Of a DNA stretch of 64,000 bases, positions 9,741 through 20,822 are shown in pieces. The stretch is from Taeniopygia guttata (taxonomy: Eukaryota; Chordata; Aves; Passeriformes; Estrildidae). Each line of letters begins with the position of its first letter. The stretch's first letter is position 1. The stretch covers positions 2,926,501-2,990,500 of the forward strand of contig NC_133050.1 in assembly GCF_048771995.1 (NCBI RefSeq), read 5' to 3'. The notes beneath the pieces are model-generated. The model saw nothing but the letters and a program-made list of their open reading frames with translations. It was not told where the DNA came from and did not search any database. The position numbers were made by a program, and so were the translations under genes.

Positions 9741-12700
9741 TACATGATGAATAGCAACATGTATTTTACTCTCATTATGCATGATATTACATCCTGTCTG
9801 GCCTTTTGGGGTTCTTTCTTCTCCAGGTCCTTGTGACTACTGTCACTTCTATATGCTCTTAATTTTTTCTGTTGCTTCTCAGTGAGCATTTTCAGTTCTG
9901 CCACCCATGTCTTGAGCAAGTTTTCTGTGACTCACTGCACCAGACACCAGGTTAGTCCAAAGAAGAGCATTAGGAAGTATCCAGCTGTATTTCCTCTTCT
10001 TCCTTCTCTGTACATGCTGCTGTTTTGAGCACTCTGGCTTTCTGAGCTGCCTCACATGTCTTGATCCTTTTCTGGATAACTAGAGGGATATCAGGATTAA
10101 ATGCTGCCTCAGCTCTGAGGTCTGGCTTTTGAAGAGCCCCAGTCATCCTCTCCTGCTCATCTCATCCCGGCCTTGATGGAAATATTCTGTCTTCATGGGA
10201 TTGTTGTTCAACTCTGTGCATCCTGGAACTGCTTTTCAGTGAAAGTTTATGAGTCTGTGAAAGGTTTCCTGGTGTGGGAATGCCAATCCTCAATCCTAAT
10301 GCTCGATGGGGGTTGCAGTTGCCTGAGTTGTGAAACCTCCTGAAAAACATTGTTTGTTCTTTTTTCCTTAACTTTTCCTTGACTGTTTTCATCAACAGAT
10401 CAGGGAGTTTGGGGATGTCTTTTCAAAGGGAATTTTAATTAATCTCCTGTCTGGCATTTCAAAGGGGAACAGTGGCTTGTTTTTGTTAACCAGCACCTGC
10501 TTACAATCAAATTAGCCAACTGCCTTTAATTAATCATAATATATTCCAGGAGAGCAGAATAACAAGGGAAGAAAAATCAAGTGGTGACAACTCTGTGACT
10601 GAACCTGGACTTCCCCTTTCCCAGGTGCAGGATTCTGGGCAGCCGTGTAACCAATTGCTCTCCACCTTGAGCTCTGCCATGCAGTGCCTTGGGTTTCCTG
10701 GGAGGGAAAAACATCCAATCCCTCAGCTCCAGGTTCACACTTGTACAGTCACCTGCAAATCCAGAGGCCAATGGGTATTTCTGCCTGTGGTTCGTGTGCC
10801 TGGGATTTGCACACTGGATCTTTGATTTTGAAAGCTTGGGCAGCCTGGCTGCTCAGGGAGGGATCCCTCTGGCTGGAAGGTCTCTGAACTCTCTCCTCCG
10901 TGTGAGGGGCTTGAATCTTGTTCTTTCCTTACCTCCTTATCTGCAGGTTTCTTGGTGGAGGCTTTTGCATGGAGACAGTAGATCATGGCAGGAATGCTGG
11001 AATTAAACAGTTATGTCCAGGGTCTGGTTTTGAGTAGTTGATTCATCCCTTAGCTGCTGGGCCTTAAAATTCTTTAAACTCCATGGCATCTCCTCTTATC
11101 AATATGGGACTGAGACAACACTGAGCTTCTGGGCTTTTCCTGGGCTAGCAGAACAAACTATTGCACTTCTAACCTGTGCACATCAGCACTAACCCGAGGC
11201 TTCACCCCACTCATTACAAACATGAGGGGGTAGTTGCTTATACCTTTCAAGAATTGGATGCCTCATAGGATTCTGGTTGTGAGCTTTTCTCAAAAGCATG
11301 GTGAGATGAGGTGTGCAGGACTCATTTCTTCAGAAGGGCAGGAGAAACCACTGAAGGCCTCCTTAGCCAGCAGTCTGACACAGATTTGCTTCTGAAGCTT
11401 TGTAATTTGTCCTTATTATGTTCTGTGTGTGATTTAATGAAAGCTTCTTTCTCTACTGTAATTGAGCTCTTAATCTCATCTGAAAAGCAGAGCACAATCC
11501 CTTCAGAGATGCTGATTGAGGAACAGCCTGTTTGTGTTTCCTCTGCCGTGGTGTTACTCATGGAGCTGCTCACTCCTTTTTTAAGAGCAGAAAATAAACA
11601 GATTTCTCTGAGGCAAAAATACATTGGTTATGCCACACAGAGTAGGTTTGAACAGAAAACTCCTCCACTGCTCGACTGAGCAAGCAAGATCTTCCCTGTC
11701 TCTGCAAAGAATATGAAGGAGTGAGTTTTCCTCAGTGAGCTCCTGAGGCCTCATGCAGGTGATGCTCAGCAAATGGCGCATGGGCATGGCAGCTGTCAGC
11801 AAAACAAGTGGCTCTGGGCAGGTAAAAGTTGGCAGGAGATAAGAGTGGAAAGTCAAAGTAACCGGTTGCTGAAAATCTTGTAAGAGGAATAATGACATTG
11901 GTGAAATTCCCTCCATCTGAAAGCTTCAAAAAGCATTTTTACAAAAATCCACAAAAATGTCCTGATTTTGATCTGTCTGATCTTCCTAAATAGCATTTTA
12001 CAATCAGAATTAGGAGTTGACAGATACTATGAAGGCTCAGCAGAGGATTTTTCATTGTGACCTTAGTACATATTTTTTACTGTGCTGTGGTTTGGAAGGA
12101 AGCCCCAAGCTCCAGCTGCAGCCTGGGGAGACCCTGTTGACCTAAACACTCCCCAGAGCTGCTGTGGGACTGACCCAGAACCAGAATCTGTAGGGAACTG
12201 GGTAAAACACTTCCCACTAGAAAGCACTTGAAGCTTGATGGTGATGCACAGTTCCGAGCTCAGACCACAGGCAGTGCCAGTAGTGACCAGTTTGTGCCTG
12301 CTCTGCACAGAACTGACGGCTGTGAGTGGGAGAGCTGTGGGATGAAGAGGCTGATGACTTTTGGGGCACACAGAACCTTCCATCTCTACTGCTTTATCCA
12401 CACTAGAGAGTGGAATTTCCTAGAGAAATTCCTGGAGAGTGGGAAGGATGAAGAGCAAAACATTCTCTGCCAGTGGATGCAGTGCTTGTTATAAACACAT
12501 GAGTTACATCTTGTAGGAGTTCTTGCTGTCAATCCACAGGGATTCTAGGCTGAGATCTGCTCATCTCTGTCATTTGCCAGGGGAGTGAGGACCAGACTCT
12601 GCACCACACTTCCAGAGCTGGGGACGGTGGGTTGAATCACATCCAGAGACAGGATGAGGAATGGCTTGTGTTTTTTCTTGCCGTGCACAGCAGATATCCT

Positions 12701-14799
12701 AATTTAAAGCTGTGCTGTCTTCCCAGATTCTGCTTCTTCCTCTGAGAAGACCCATTCATTTTGACCCTGTTCCTTCCACCCATCCCACTATAGATTTCCA
12801 GTGCTGGAGTAATTGGCACTACTGGATGAACCTTCGATGTCATGAGCAGTGGATTTTTGTAGACAACATGCCAAATAAAAGTGCCACAAATAAAAGATCA
12901 ATGACTTCTTTCCTGGAGAAGAAATTAAGGTAAAATCTTTTCATGTTATAGACTGAGTGTACAAAGCTAAAGAGGTAGAAGATGGAAATGAGACTGTCTC
13001 CTGAGAGGAGTAAATTTGTCAATTTAGCAAATTAGAGAGAATATGCTTTCACCTTGGAAGTAGTCAGGTACCAAAATGATGCCACTTTGAGTAGGCAGGG
13101 CTGGGATGGGAATTGCTCCTGTGGGCTTTGACAGATCTATTCACACAAGGGCCCATTTGCTGGTGCCAGCCCTGGAAGCAGGGCCTGGAGAGACAGCTGG
13201 TCAAGGACAATTTCTCTGCCTGATTTTACAGCATGTTTGACAGAGCTTTCCATTCTCTTTGCACCCTGTGGATGGTGTCCTGGATGAGCCTGCCCTGCCA
13301 CACGCTGCCTGTGTGGTGGCACTGAGGTGGCTTTCATGAGGCACCCGGGCCTGCAAGGGCCCTGTGCCCTCAGCCAAAGCTGTGGCAGGTCAGAGGGAAT
13401 TTAATGAGTTATTCAGCAGCATCAAAGGCCCTGTGAGAAGTAATTAGTGCTGTGAGATGAAATCAGAGCATTTAATGCTTTTTGCATAGGATTGGGTGCT
13501 GCTGCAGAAACTCCCACCCAGAGTGTGGCAGCCCAAGGCCTCAGGGAGAGGGATGAGGCCCGACCAAGCTTTTTGTCCAAAATCAGCCCAAAACACATTC
13601 CCTCCTTATGCAAGTAACTTCATTTTGGTGCCTTCTGCCAGAAACAGGGCAAAAATTGGGAGAGGGGGAACACCAGCCCTGAAATGCTGAGGAAAAAGAG
13701 TTCTGTTCCTCAGGGCTGCTGTGGAGGGGGTCAGAGGCAGCGTGTGCCAAGGGGTGAGTCCCTTCTGCATCTGCTAACGTGCTCCAGATTTTATTTAATT
13801 AATTAGCAGCAGGGGGAGAATGTGTAATCAGAGTGTGCTGCTGGAGTAACAGGAAACAAGACGTTCTCGGGTGCTGGAGCTGCTCTCAGGTGCTCCTGGC
13901 TCTGCTCGGCAAGGTGACAGGGCAGTGACTCAGAGGAGGAGCAGGAGCAGCTGCTGGCACCCTGCCTGCTCAACACTCGGATTTGCTGCTCCCCAGCACG
14001 GACCTCAGGTCCCTGCAGCAGCTTTCCATCCAGGAGTGGTGTGCAAAGGGCTGGTGAGCCCCTGGGATGTGATGAGCTGAATTTTCCACATCAGTCCTAC
14101 CTTGCTGTGTTATTTCCTCCCCTAGCGAGAGAATGTGCTAGGATCACTTTCAGGGGGGCTATTAATAAGTAAAAGACTGCAGTGCAGACAATGCACTGCA
14201 CCTTCCCCTGCTGGTGTCCAGCCTGGATCAGGGCAGGTTGGATGCCACATGGGATCCATCCTTTGCCATGCCATGCGATCCTCCATGCAGTAGGGATAAC
14301 AAGGCCAGCACTGGGGAACCCCAGGTGCTGCAGCAGTGATATTTTTGGGAGAAACACGGAGCTGTGCATGGCCAGCTTGAAGTCTGCAGTGGTGTGAGCA
14401 CCAGGCCTGCCATGCTGAGCCCAGGGCCACAAGCAGTGCTCACCCTGGCTGGGACATTGAGTCCCAACATGGAATCCCACGGGACCGGGCACGCTGGGAT
14501 TTGCCCCTGCAGCTCCCCAGTGTGTCCAGAGAGACTGCAAGGAGACAGTGACCTCTGTCAGTGGGACCCCTCTGTGCAGGTACCCCCACTCCTGGGGTGG
14601 CTGTGCCAGCTCCCCCATGAACTTCCCGCCCTGGGAACCTGGAGCAAGCGGAAAACACAACTTTGCCAATACTGCCCGTGCCTGAAGCAAATGGAAAGAG
14701 AACTGGGGTGTGAAAAATCAGGGTTGTTTATTTACAGAAGAACAGCAATGAAAACACAGAGCACATTGACTTTTGTAAGAATATTTGTAATAACAACAA

Positions 14800-14805
14800 T
14801 TTATT
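14800..14805 (-). terminator. Poly(A) signal AATAAA, copy A
   Basis: AATAAA on the minus strand about 400 bp downstream of the acidic-protein stop. A second AATAAA lies at 14727-14732. Both are conserved in copy B. Confidence 0.5.
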
Positions 14806-15184
14806 GAACGTATATACCTAAGAACATTTCTAACAACAATATTTGAAACGTATTTACAGAAGACAAAACAAAGCCCTAAAACCTATATCCTAAAGAGAAC
14901 AACAAACTCTAAAACTATGTACAAAAGGGTGCCATCTCTGTCCCGGATCTCCATCAATCCTGGAAGAAAAGCAGGTGCCATGGTCACTCCAGTCAGGCAC
15001 AGAGGGCTCTTCCGTGTGTCCCCAGGCTGGCACAGTGGGACCCTGCTGCCAGAGCTGAGGCTGGCTGGGTCTGGGGGCTGGGCCCCAGGCACTGGGATGG
15101 GGCTTGTGTGGCCAGAGCAGGGACCACCCAGCCCAGCCCCAGCCTGGCTGCAGGGAACCCACTCGTCCTGTGGGGACCACGTAC

Positions 15185-15545
15185 CTGTCCTGCTGCTGGC
15201 ATCGGTCCTCATCCCAGGACCATGGCCTCCTCTTCATCTTTCTCATCAATTTCCATGTCCTCGGTGCACTCTTCCATTTCCACGTCCATCTCCTCTTCCA
15301 CATCCACCTCCATCTCTTCCTCTCCAGTATGTTCTCCATCCACTTCCATCTTCTCCTCTGTATCAATCTGTGTGTCCACCTCCATCTCTTCCTCTCTGTC
15401 TGCGACAGCCTGCAGAGGTAGCAAAACCTCAGAGTGGGGTCCCTGTCCCACCCCATCCCCCCAGAACTCCAGCCCACCCGGGCAGCTGGGGGGATCCACC
15501 TCCATGGAATGGCACCATACCTTTCTCAGGACAAAGGTGATCATC
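15185..15545 (-). CDS. Small acidic EEEMEVD-repeat protein, copy A (74 aa, two exons)
   Basis: Exon 15545-15521 carries ATG at 15544 and encodes MITFVLRK, with donor AAAG/GTATGG. Exon 15409-15185 follows acceptor CTACCTCTGCAG and runs in phase to TGA at 15211-15209; its donor (GGACAG/GTACGTGG) implies a further exon. The coding part is 24 + 201 bases including the stop, for 74 residues. About 60 residues are an acidic array: EEEMEVD, EEKMEVD, EEEMEVD, EEEMDVE, EDMEIDE. No signal peptide or known domain. Because the first exon has an acceptor (CATCCCTGCAG), the protein could begin further upstream. Function unknown; acidic MEVD arrays suggest a nuclear or chaperone-like disordered protein, which is a guess. 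Confidence 0.5.
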
Positions 15546-15735
15546 CTGCAGGGATGGATGACGCAATCCAGGCCTTCGGCAGCTATCAAAACTGATGATG
15601 GGGGTATCCGGGGGCAGGAACAAGAAGGGTGGCAGGAGTGGGCAGGAGCAGCGCGCAGGGCGTGCTGACCCCAGGGCCAACAGTTGTGTTGTGCTGCTTG
15701 CTGGCTGCTGGCAGTTCCAGGTGGGACATGGATTG

Positions 15736-15743
15736 TGACGTGA
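15736..15743. promoter_or_regulatory. CRE-like site upstream of the acidic gene, copy A
   Basis: TGACGTGA, followed by CAGTTGAG, about 190 bp upstream of the ATG on the minus strand. Identical in copy B. A CRE-type element is plausible; promoter use is not shown. Confidence 0.25.
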
Positions 15744-15774
15744 CAGTTGAGCTAGAGAGCCTTTGGTTCCATGC

Positions 15775-15965
15775 TTAGCAACGTTCCCCCAGACCATGGT
15801 GCTCAGAGCCCTGTTCCCAAGGATGGGGCATCCACAGCCTGGGCCAGTGCCTCAGCAGCCTCAGTGGGAAAGAGCAGCTTCCTGAGATCCAACCTCAATC
15901 AGCCTCCTGCAGCTGAAAGCCATCGCCCCTTGTGCTGTTGCCACAGGCCTTGTTGAGCACTCTGA
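15775..15965 (-). mobile_element. Diverged CR1-like stretch in copy A
   Basis: On the minus strand, wording such as GAGGTTGGATCTCAGGAAGC and CCCAGGCTGTGGATGCCCCA resembles the CR1 3' region. It is duplicated with the block at 20594-20784, so it predates the duplication. Confidence 0.5.
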
Positions 15966-16003
15966 ACACTCTGTCCCAGCCTTTCTTGTGGGACCCTTGC
16001 AGT

Positions 16004-19000
16004 CCTGCATCAGGAACTGAGCGATGGAAGCTTTAGGCCCAGGTTTGCCTCTAAATGTACAAAATTAATAACAGTGGAAGGGAAGATGGTGGGACACTGG
16101 TTCTGCTCTAACTGGTGAATATTTTCTTTTTTTTTTTTCTTCTTTTCTATCATTCTGATGCAGATTGAAATGAAGCTTGGCACAATATCCATTTTCTTCT
16201 CCATTTGTGAAACACGGAACAAAGTCTGGGCAAGCTGATGTTGCAGAGGAAAATCTGCAAATGTACTGGTTATCCTGAGCCTGGAGGATGAAGTTAAAGC
16301 CAGCCAAAAGCAATTTCTGGAAAGTCAAGCCTGGTGTACATTTTCTTGAGTTTGGCTATGCCAAGTTCACCTCTCACTTCTAAAAAAGCAAACAAAAAAC
16401 TCAAACAAAAACAGACAAAAACCCAAAAAAACAAACCCACACAAACCAAAAAAATACATGAAAAAACCCAAATAAAACCAAAGGGAATGAGGAGTTAGTA
16501 TTAGTTGTGAGGATATCACAGCAGGCAAATGGCTGCTTCCCACCATAAAAAGCCACAGAAAACAGCTGCTCCAAAATATGCCCAACAGGAGAACCATAAA
16601 AGTGATACATAGCAACTTTGGGGGCAGCTCCCCATTAAGGTGAAGGATGAGCACACAGTGGTACAGCTCCAGCATTCCCCACCCTCCAGGCTGCTCTTTG
16701 CTCCTGATGAAAGACCCTTGCAGGTCTGTGGCCCCTCTCAGTGCATTATAAATCATTCCCACAGCTCTCAGTTGAGCCACTGGCATTTCCAGAGCGAGAT
16801 CCAGGCACAATCCTACTGCCTGCTGAGCCTCTCTGGGAGATCCTGAGCATCTTCCTGCCTAGAGTCACAAAAGAGCTCAGGCTCTCCCTGACTGGGTTTT
16901 CAGGGGAGGTTTCCATATCCCTGTGAGATGTGTTCATCCCTCAACACATCTGATTTTATGTACCATGATGTGTTTGGGTTCCTTCCCTTCTCCTGTGTGC
17001 CAGTGCGAAGTCACCCATGTGAATGGAGGGTATTGTGAGCAGGAAAATGCATTCCTGGGCTGCTTTATTGCTTCACTGTCACTCAGCTGAACAGGGTCCT
17101 TATCTTAGAGGGACTTACAAGAATGGGTAGGAATTTTGGCTCTGAGAGGAGCAGAAAGCACATTTTCTGCACCACATTCCCAACAGATGCTGTTTCCCTG
17201 GCAAAACAGTGACTGTCATTCATGTTCCTGGGAAGACTGTAAAGAGCCATTCAGAGATGACAGGTCCACCTGGCCTTTGGCTTTGTGTACCTCATTTCAC
17301 ATGTCCAGTTTCAAGGGCCATGAAAAGAGGCCACCTTTTGCCCTGGCAGTGCTGATCCCTCCTGCTGATGCCCTCCCTCAGCGTGGGAGGAATGCAGAGC
17401 TGGTCTCAGAGAAGCACAGGGCTTGAGGGTTCCTGTGTCATTGCCGTGTGTTGGTAACCATGATTGAACCACGTAGTTCTTGTCTCTTCTTTATTGAACT
17501 CTGGTTGGTTTCTGGAATTGGTGAAGGATGTGGAGCTGCTGGAGCCACTCCAGGGAGACCTTTGAGCTCCTTCCAATGCCTGAAGGTGCTTGAGGAGACC
17601 TGGAGAGGGACTTTGGAAAAGGCTCTGGAGGGAGAGAACAAGGGGGAATGGGTTCAGCCTGACAAAGGACAGGTTTAGAAGGAGAGTGGGAAGAAATTCT
17701 TTTCTGTGAGATTGGAAAGAGCCTGGAACAGACTGACCAGAGAAGCTGTGGCAGCTCCATGCCTGGAGGTGTTCCAGACCAATTGGACAGGGCTTGGAGC
17801 AACCTGGCATAGTGGAAGGCGGGGGGCATGGAATGAGATGGTCATGAGTTCCTTCCTAAGCCAAACCATTCTAGGATTCTATGAGTGGGCTGCTGAACTT
17901 GGCCAAAAGAAGAGCTACATTGCCGAGGTGAAGTGAGAAGGGGGATTAGAGCCGCCTGTGTTTGCCCTTTAAATCCCTTCCAACATCAATTCTGGGCTCT
18001 GTCTCTGGGTATGGCCACAAAGGAGCCTTTGTTGTTCTTCAGTGGGGCTGAAATCTAAATCTCAGCGAGTGCAGCTCAGAGGGTGACACGTGCTGCCGCT
18101 GGGGCCACTGTGTGGACTTGTTTTCAGAAAAATGGGAGATGCAGAGGAGAGAGAGGTTCCTGGATACAGTAACTCTACCTACACCTGGAACTGAGGCATC
18201 TGCCCAGGGATTTCATATTCACCGACTGGGAAGGAAATCATATCAGGGCTTGCTAATTTTCATGAAGTCAAACACCTGGGATTCACTTCAGACTTGCATT
18301 TTCCTGGAAGAATTCAACACAAGCGCTGTATATTTATACACAGGCACTGGACTTTTCTGTTGTTTGATGAGACTACAATTTGTCTTCCTCTTGTGGTTCC
18401 TGCAATCCTTCCTCTCCTGAGGTTGGCAGTTGAATTACCAACCTCTACCCCAGGAATATTCATCTGTCATATTTTGGCTATTGTTGTTCTTCAAAGGAAA
18501 GCAAACAATGCAATTTTAAGCCAGGCCTCTTCCCAGGAAGATTTGATTGGAACCAAGTCCTGCCTCAAATCCAATCTCATCTCCATTGTGTACGTCTATT
18601 AATTTTCCCATCATTGCTTTTCCATTTCTTATTTCTATGCAGCTCAGTCTTGAACAACATCATTCAGAACTACACAGAAGTCACATACTGCTGCTTCCCT
18701 ATTCCTATCTGCTTGTTACCTAATCCCACCCAGCTCTCTATTGAACATCTGCTTTTACCTGGGCTGACAGGTGTGTGTTTTAGCAGACAATACTGCAAAT
18801 CAGGGATGCAGAATTTCTCCTTACTCTGTGAATCTGATCAGGGTCCTTCCAATGTGTCACTGAACATGTGAATTCTCCCTTTCTCCCAACAACCCCCGAG
18901 TTGGTTTTGGCTAAGATAAATCAGACAGCGCTGTTTGGAGTCACTCCCCACCTGCTTTTCCATCTCATGCAGCGGCTGGGGTAGGATGGCTGGTTGGGTT
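16004..19000. other. Spacer between the duplicated blocks
   Basis: About 3.0 kb present once. Contains an A-rich run at 16380-16480 (AAACA/AACCC-type), a CR1 copy at 17.5-17.9 kb and otherwise unrecognised sequence. No gene supported. Confidence 0.5.
17520..17885 (+). mobile_element. CR1 LINE 3' fragment
   Basis: A long CR1 match: GGAGCCACTCCAGGGAGACC, AGGAGAGTGGGAAGAAATTC, CAGAGAAGCTGTGGCAGCTC and the terminal CCATTCTAGGATTCTATGA. Confidence 0.92.
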
Positions 19001-19618
19001 GTGCAGACATTGCACTGCACCTTCCCCTGCTGGTGCCCAGCCTGGATCAGGGCAGGTTGGATGCCACATGGGATCCATCCTTTGCCATGCCATGCGATCC
19101 TCCATGCAGTAGGGATAACAAGGCCAGCACTGGGGAACCCCAGGTGCTGCAGCAGTGATATTTTTGGGAGAAACACGGAGCTGTGCATGGCCAGCTTGAA
19201 GTCTGCACTGGCGTGAGCACCAGGCCTGCCATGCTGAGCCCAGGGCCACAAGCAGTGCTCACCCTGGCTGGGACATTGAGTCCCAACATGGGATCCCACG
19301 GGACCGGGCACGCTGGGATTTGCCCCTGCAGCTACCAAGTGTGTCCAGAGAGACTGCAAGGAGACAGTGACCTCTGTCAGTGGGACCCCTCTGTGCAGGT
19401 CCCCCCACTCCTGGGGTGGCTGTGCCAGCTCCCCCATGAACCTCCCGCCCTGGGAACCTGGAGCAAGCGGAAAACACAACTTTGCCAATACTGCCTGTGC
19501 CTGAAGCAAATGGAAAGAGAACTGGGGTGTGAAAAATCAGGATTGTTTATTTACAGAAGAACAGCAATAAAAACACAGAACACATTGACTTTTGAAGGAA
19601 TATTTCTAATAACAACAA

Positions 19619-19624
19619 TTTATT
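19619..19624 (-). terminator. Poly(A) signal AATAAA, copy B
   Basis: Counterpart of 14800-14805; the second one is at 19546-19551. Confidence 0.5.
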
Positions 19625-20003
19625 GAACGTATATACCTAAGAACATATCTAACAACAATATTTGAAACGTATTTACAGAAGACAAAACAAAGCCCTAAAA
19701 CCTATATCCTAAAGGGAACAACAAACTCTAAAACTATGTACAAAAGGGTGCCGTCTCTGTCCCGGATCTCCATCAGTCCTGGAAGAAAAGCAGGTGCCAT
19801 GGTCACTCCAGTCAGGCACAGAGGGCTCTTCCGTGTGTCCCCAGGCTGGCACAGTGGGACCCTGCTGCCAGAGCTGAGGCTGGCTGGGTCTGGGGGCTGG
19901 GCCCCAGGCACTGGGATGGGGCTTGTGTGGCCAGAGCAGGGACCACCCAGCCCAGCCCCAGCCTGGCTGCAGGGAACCCACTCGTCCTGTGGGGACCATG
20001 TAC

Positions 20004-20364
20004 CTGTCCTGCTGCTGGCACCGCTCTTCATCCCAGGACCATGGCCTCCTCTTCATCTTTTTCATCAATTTCCATGTCCTCGGTGCACTCTTCCATTTCC
20101 ACGTCCATCTCCTCTTCCACATCCACCTCCATCTCTTCCTCTCCAGTATGTTCTCCATCCACTTCCATCTTCTCCTCTGTATCAATCTGTGTGTCCACCT
20201 CCATCTCTTCCTCTCTGTCTGCGACAGCCTGCAGAGGTAGCAAAACCTCAGAGTGGGGTCCCTGTCCCACCCCATCCCCCCAGAACTCCAGCCCACCCGG
20301 GCAGCTGGGGGGATCCCCCTCCATGGAATGGCACCGTACCTTTCTCAGGACAAAGGTGAGCATC
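20004..20364 (-). CDS. Small acidic EEEMEVD-repeat protein, copy B (74 aa, two exons)
   Basis: Exon 20364-20340 (ATG at 20363, MLTFVLRK) and exon 20228-20004 (TGA at 20030-20028), with the same splice sites as copy A except donor GTACGG in place of GTATGG. In the coding part I see one amino-acid change (Ile to Leu at residue 2) and one silent change (GAG to GAA in the E-K-D-E stretch). Both copies are therefore intact in this frame, which argues mildly for a real protein. Confidence 0.5.
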
Positions 20365-20554
20365 CTGCAGGGATGGATGACACAATCCAGGCCTTCAGCA
20401 GCTATGGAAACTGATGATGGGGGTATCCGGGGGCAGGAACAAGAAGGGTGGCAGGAGCGGGCAGGAGCAGCGTGCAGGGTGTGCTGACCCCAGAGTCAAC
20501 AGTTGTGTTGTGCTGCTTGCTGGCTGCTGGCAGTTCCAGGTGGGACATGGATTG

Positions 20555-20562
20555 TGACGTGA
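20555..20562. promoter_or_regulatory. CRE-like site upstream of the acidic gene, copy B
   Basis: TGACGTGA conserved at the same offset as in copy A. Confidence 0.25.
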
Positions 20563-20593
20563 CAGTTGAGCTAGAGAGCCTTTGGTTCCATGC

Positions 20594-20784
20594 TTAGCAA
20601 CGTTCCCCCAGACCATGGTGCTCAGAGCCCTGTTCCCAAGGATGGGGCATCCACAGCCTGGGCCAGTGCCTCAGCAGCCTCAGTGGGAAAGAGCAGCTTC
20701 CTGAGATCCAACCTCAATCAGCCTCCTGCAGCTGAAAGCCATCGCCCCTTGTGCTGTTGCCACAGGCCCTGTTGAACACTCTGA
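20594..20784 (-). mobile_element. Diverged CR1-like stretch in copy B
   Basis: Duplicate of the CR1-like segment at 15775-15965. Confidence 0.5.
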
Positions 20785-20822
20785 ACACTCTGTCCCAGCC
20801 TTTCTTGTGGGACCCTTGCAGT

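Larger units (their letters stand above)
4701..14181. other. 9.5 kb without a recognisable gene
   Basis: Read in all frames; only short frames with no recognisable protein. Contains CR1 fragments near 6.1 and 9.7 kb and otherwise unique AT-moderate sequence. Intergenic, or intron of a gene not otherwise visible. Confidence 0.5.
14182..16003. repeat. Tandem duplication, copy A (1.82 kb)
   Basis: Nearly identical in the same orientation to 19001-20822, at a constant offset of 4,819 bp. Scattered substitutions only, few per hundred bases by eye, and no indel that changes the offset. Homology starts and stops sharply at both ends. It holds the 3' part of a minus-strand gene for an acidic protein, its poly(A) signals and a CR1-like stretch. 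Confidence 0.97.
19001..20822. repeat. Tandem duplication, copy B (1.82 kb)
   Basis: Second copy of 14182-16003, same orientation, offset 4,819 bp. Coding frame, splice sites, CRE-like site and poly(A) signals are all retained, suggesting a recent duplication or continuing gene conversion. Confidence 0.97.

Noticed and set aside
14097..14690. 197-codon minus-strand frame in the duplicated block, repeated in copy B
   Set aside because: It lies downstream of the AATAAA signals of the minus-strand gene and reads as non-coding DNA. Conservation between copies is explained by the recent duplication.
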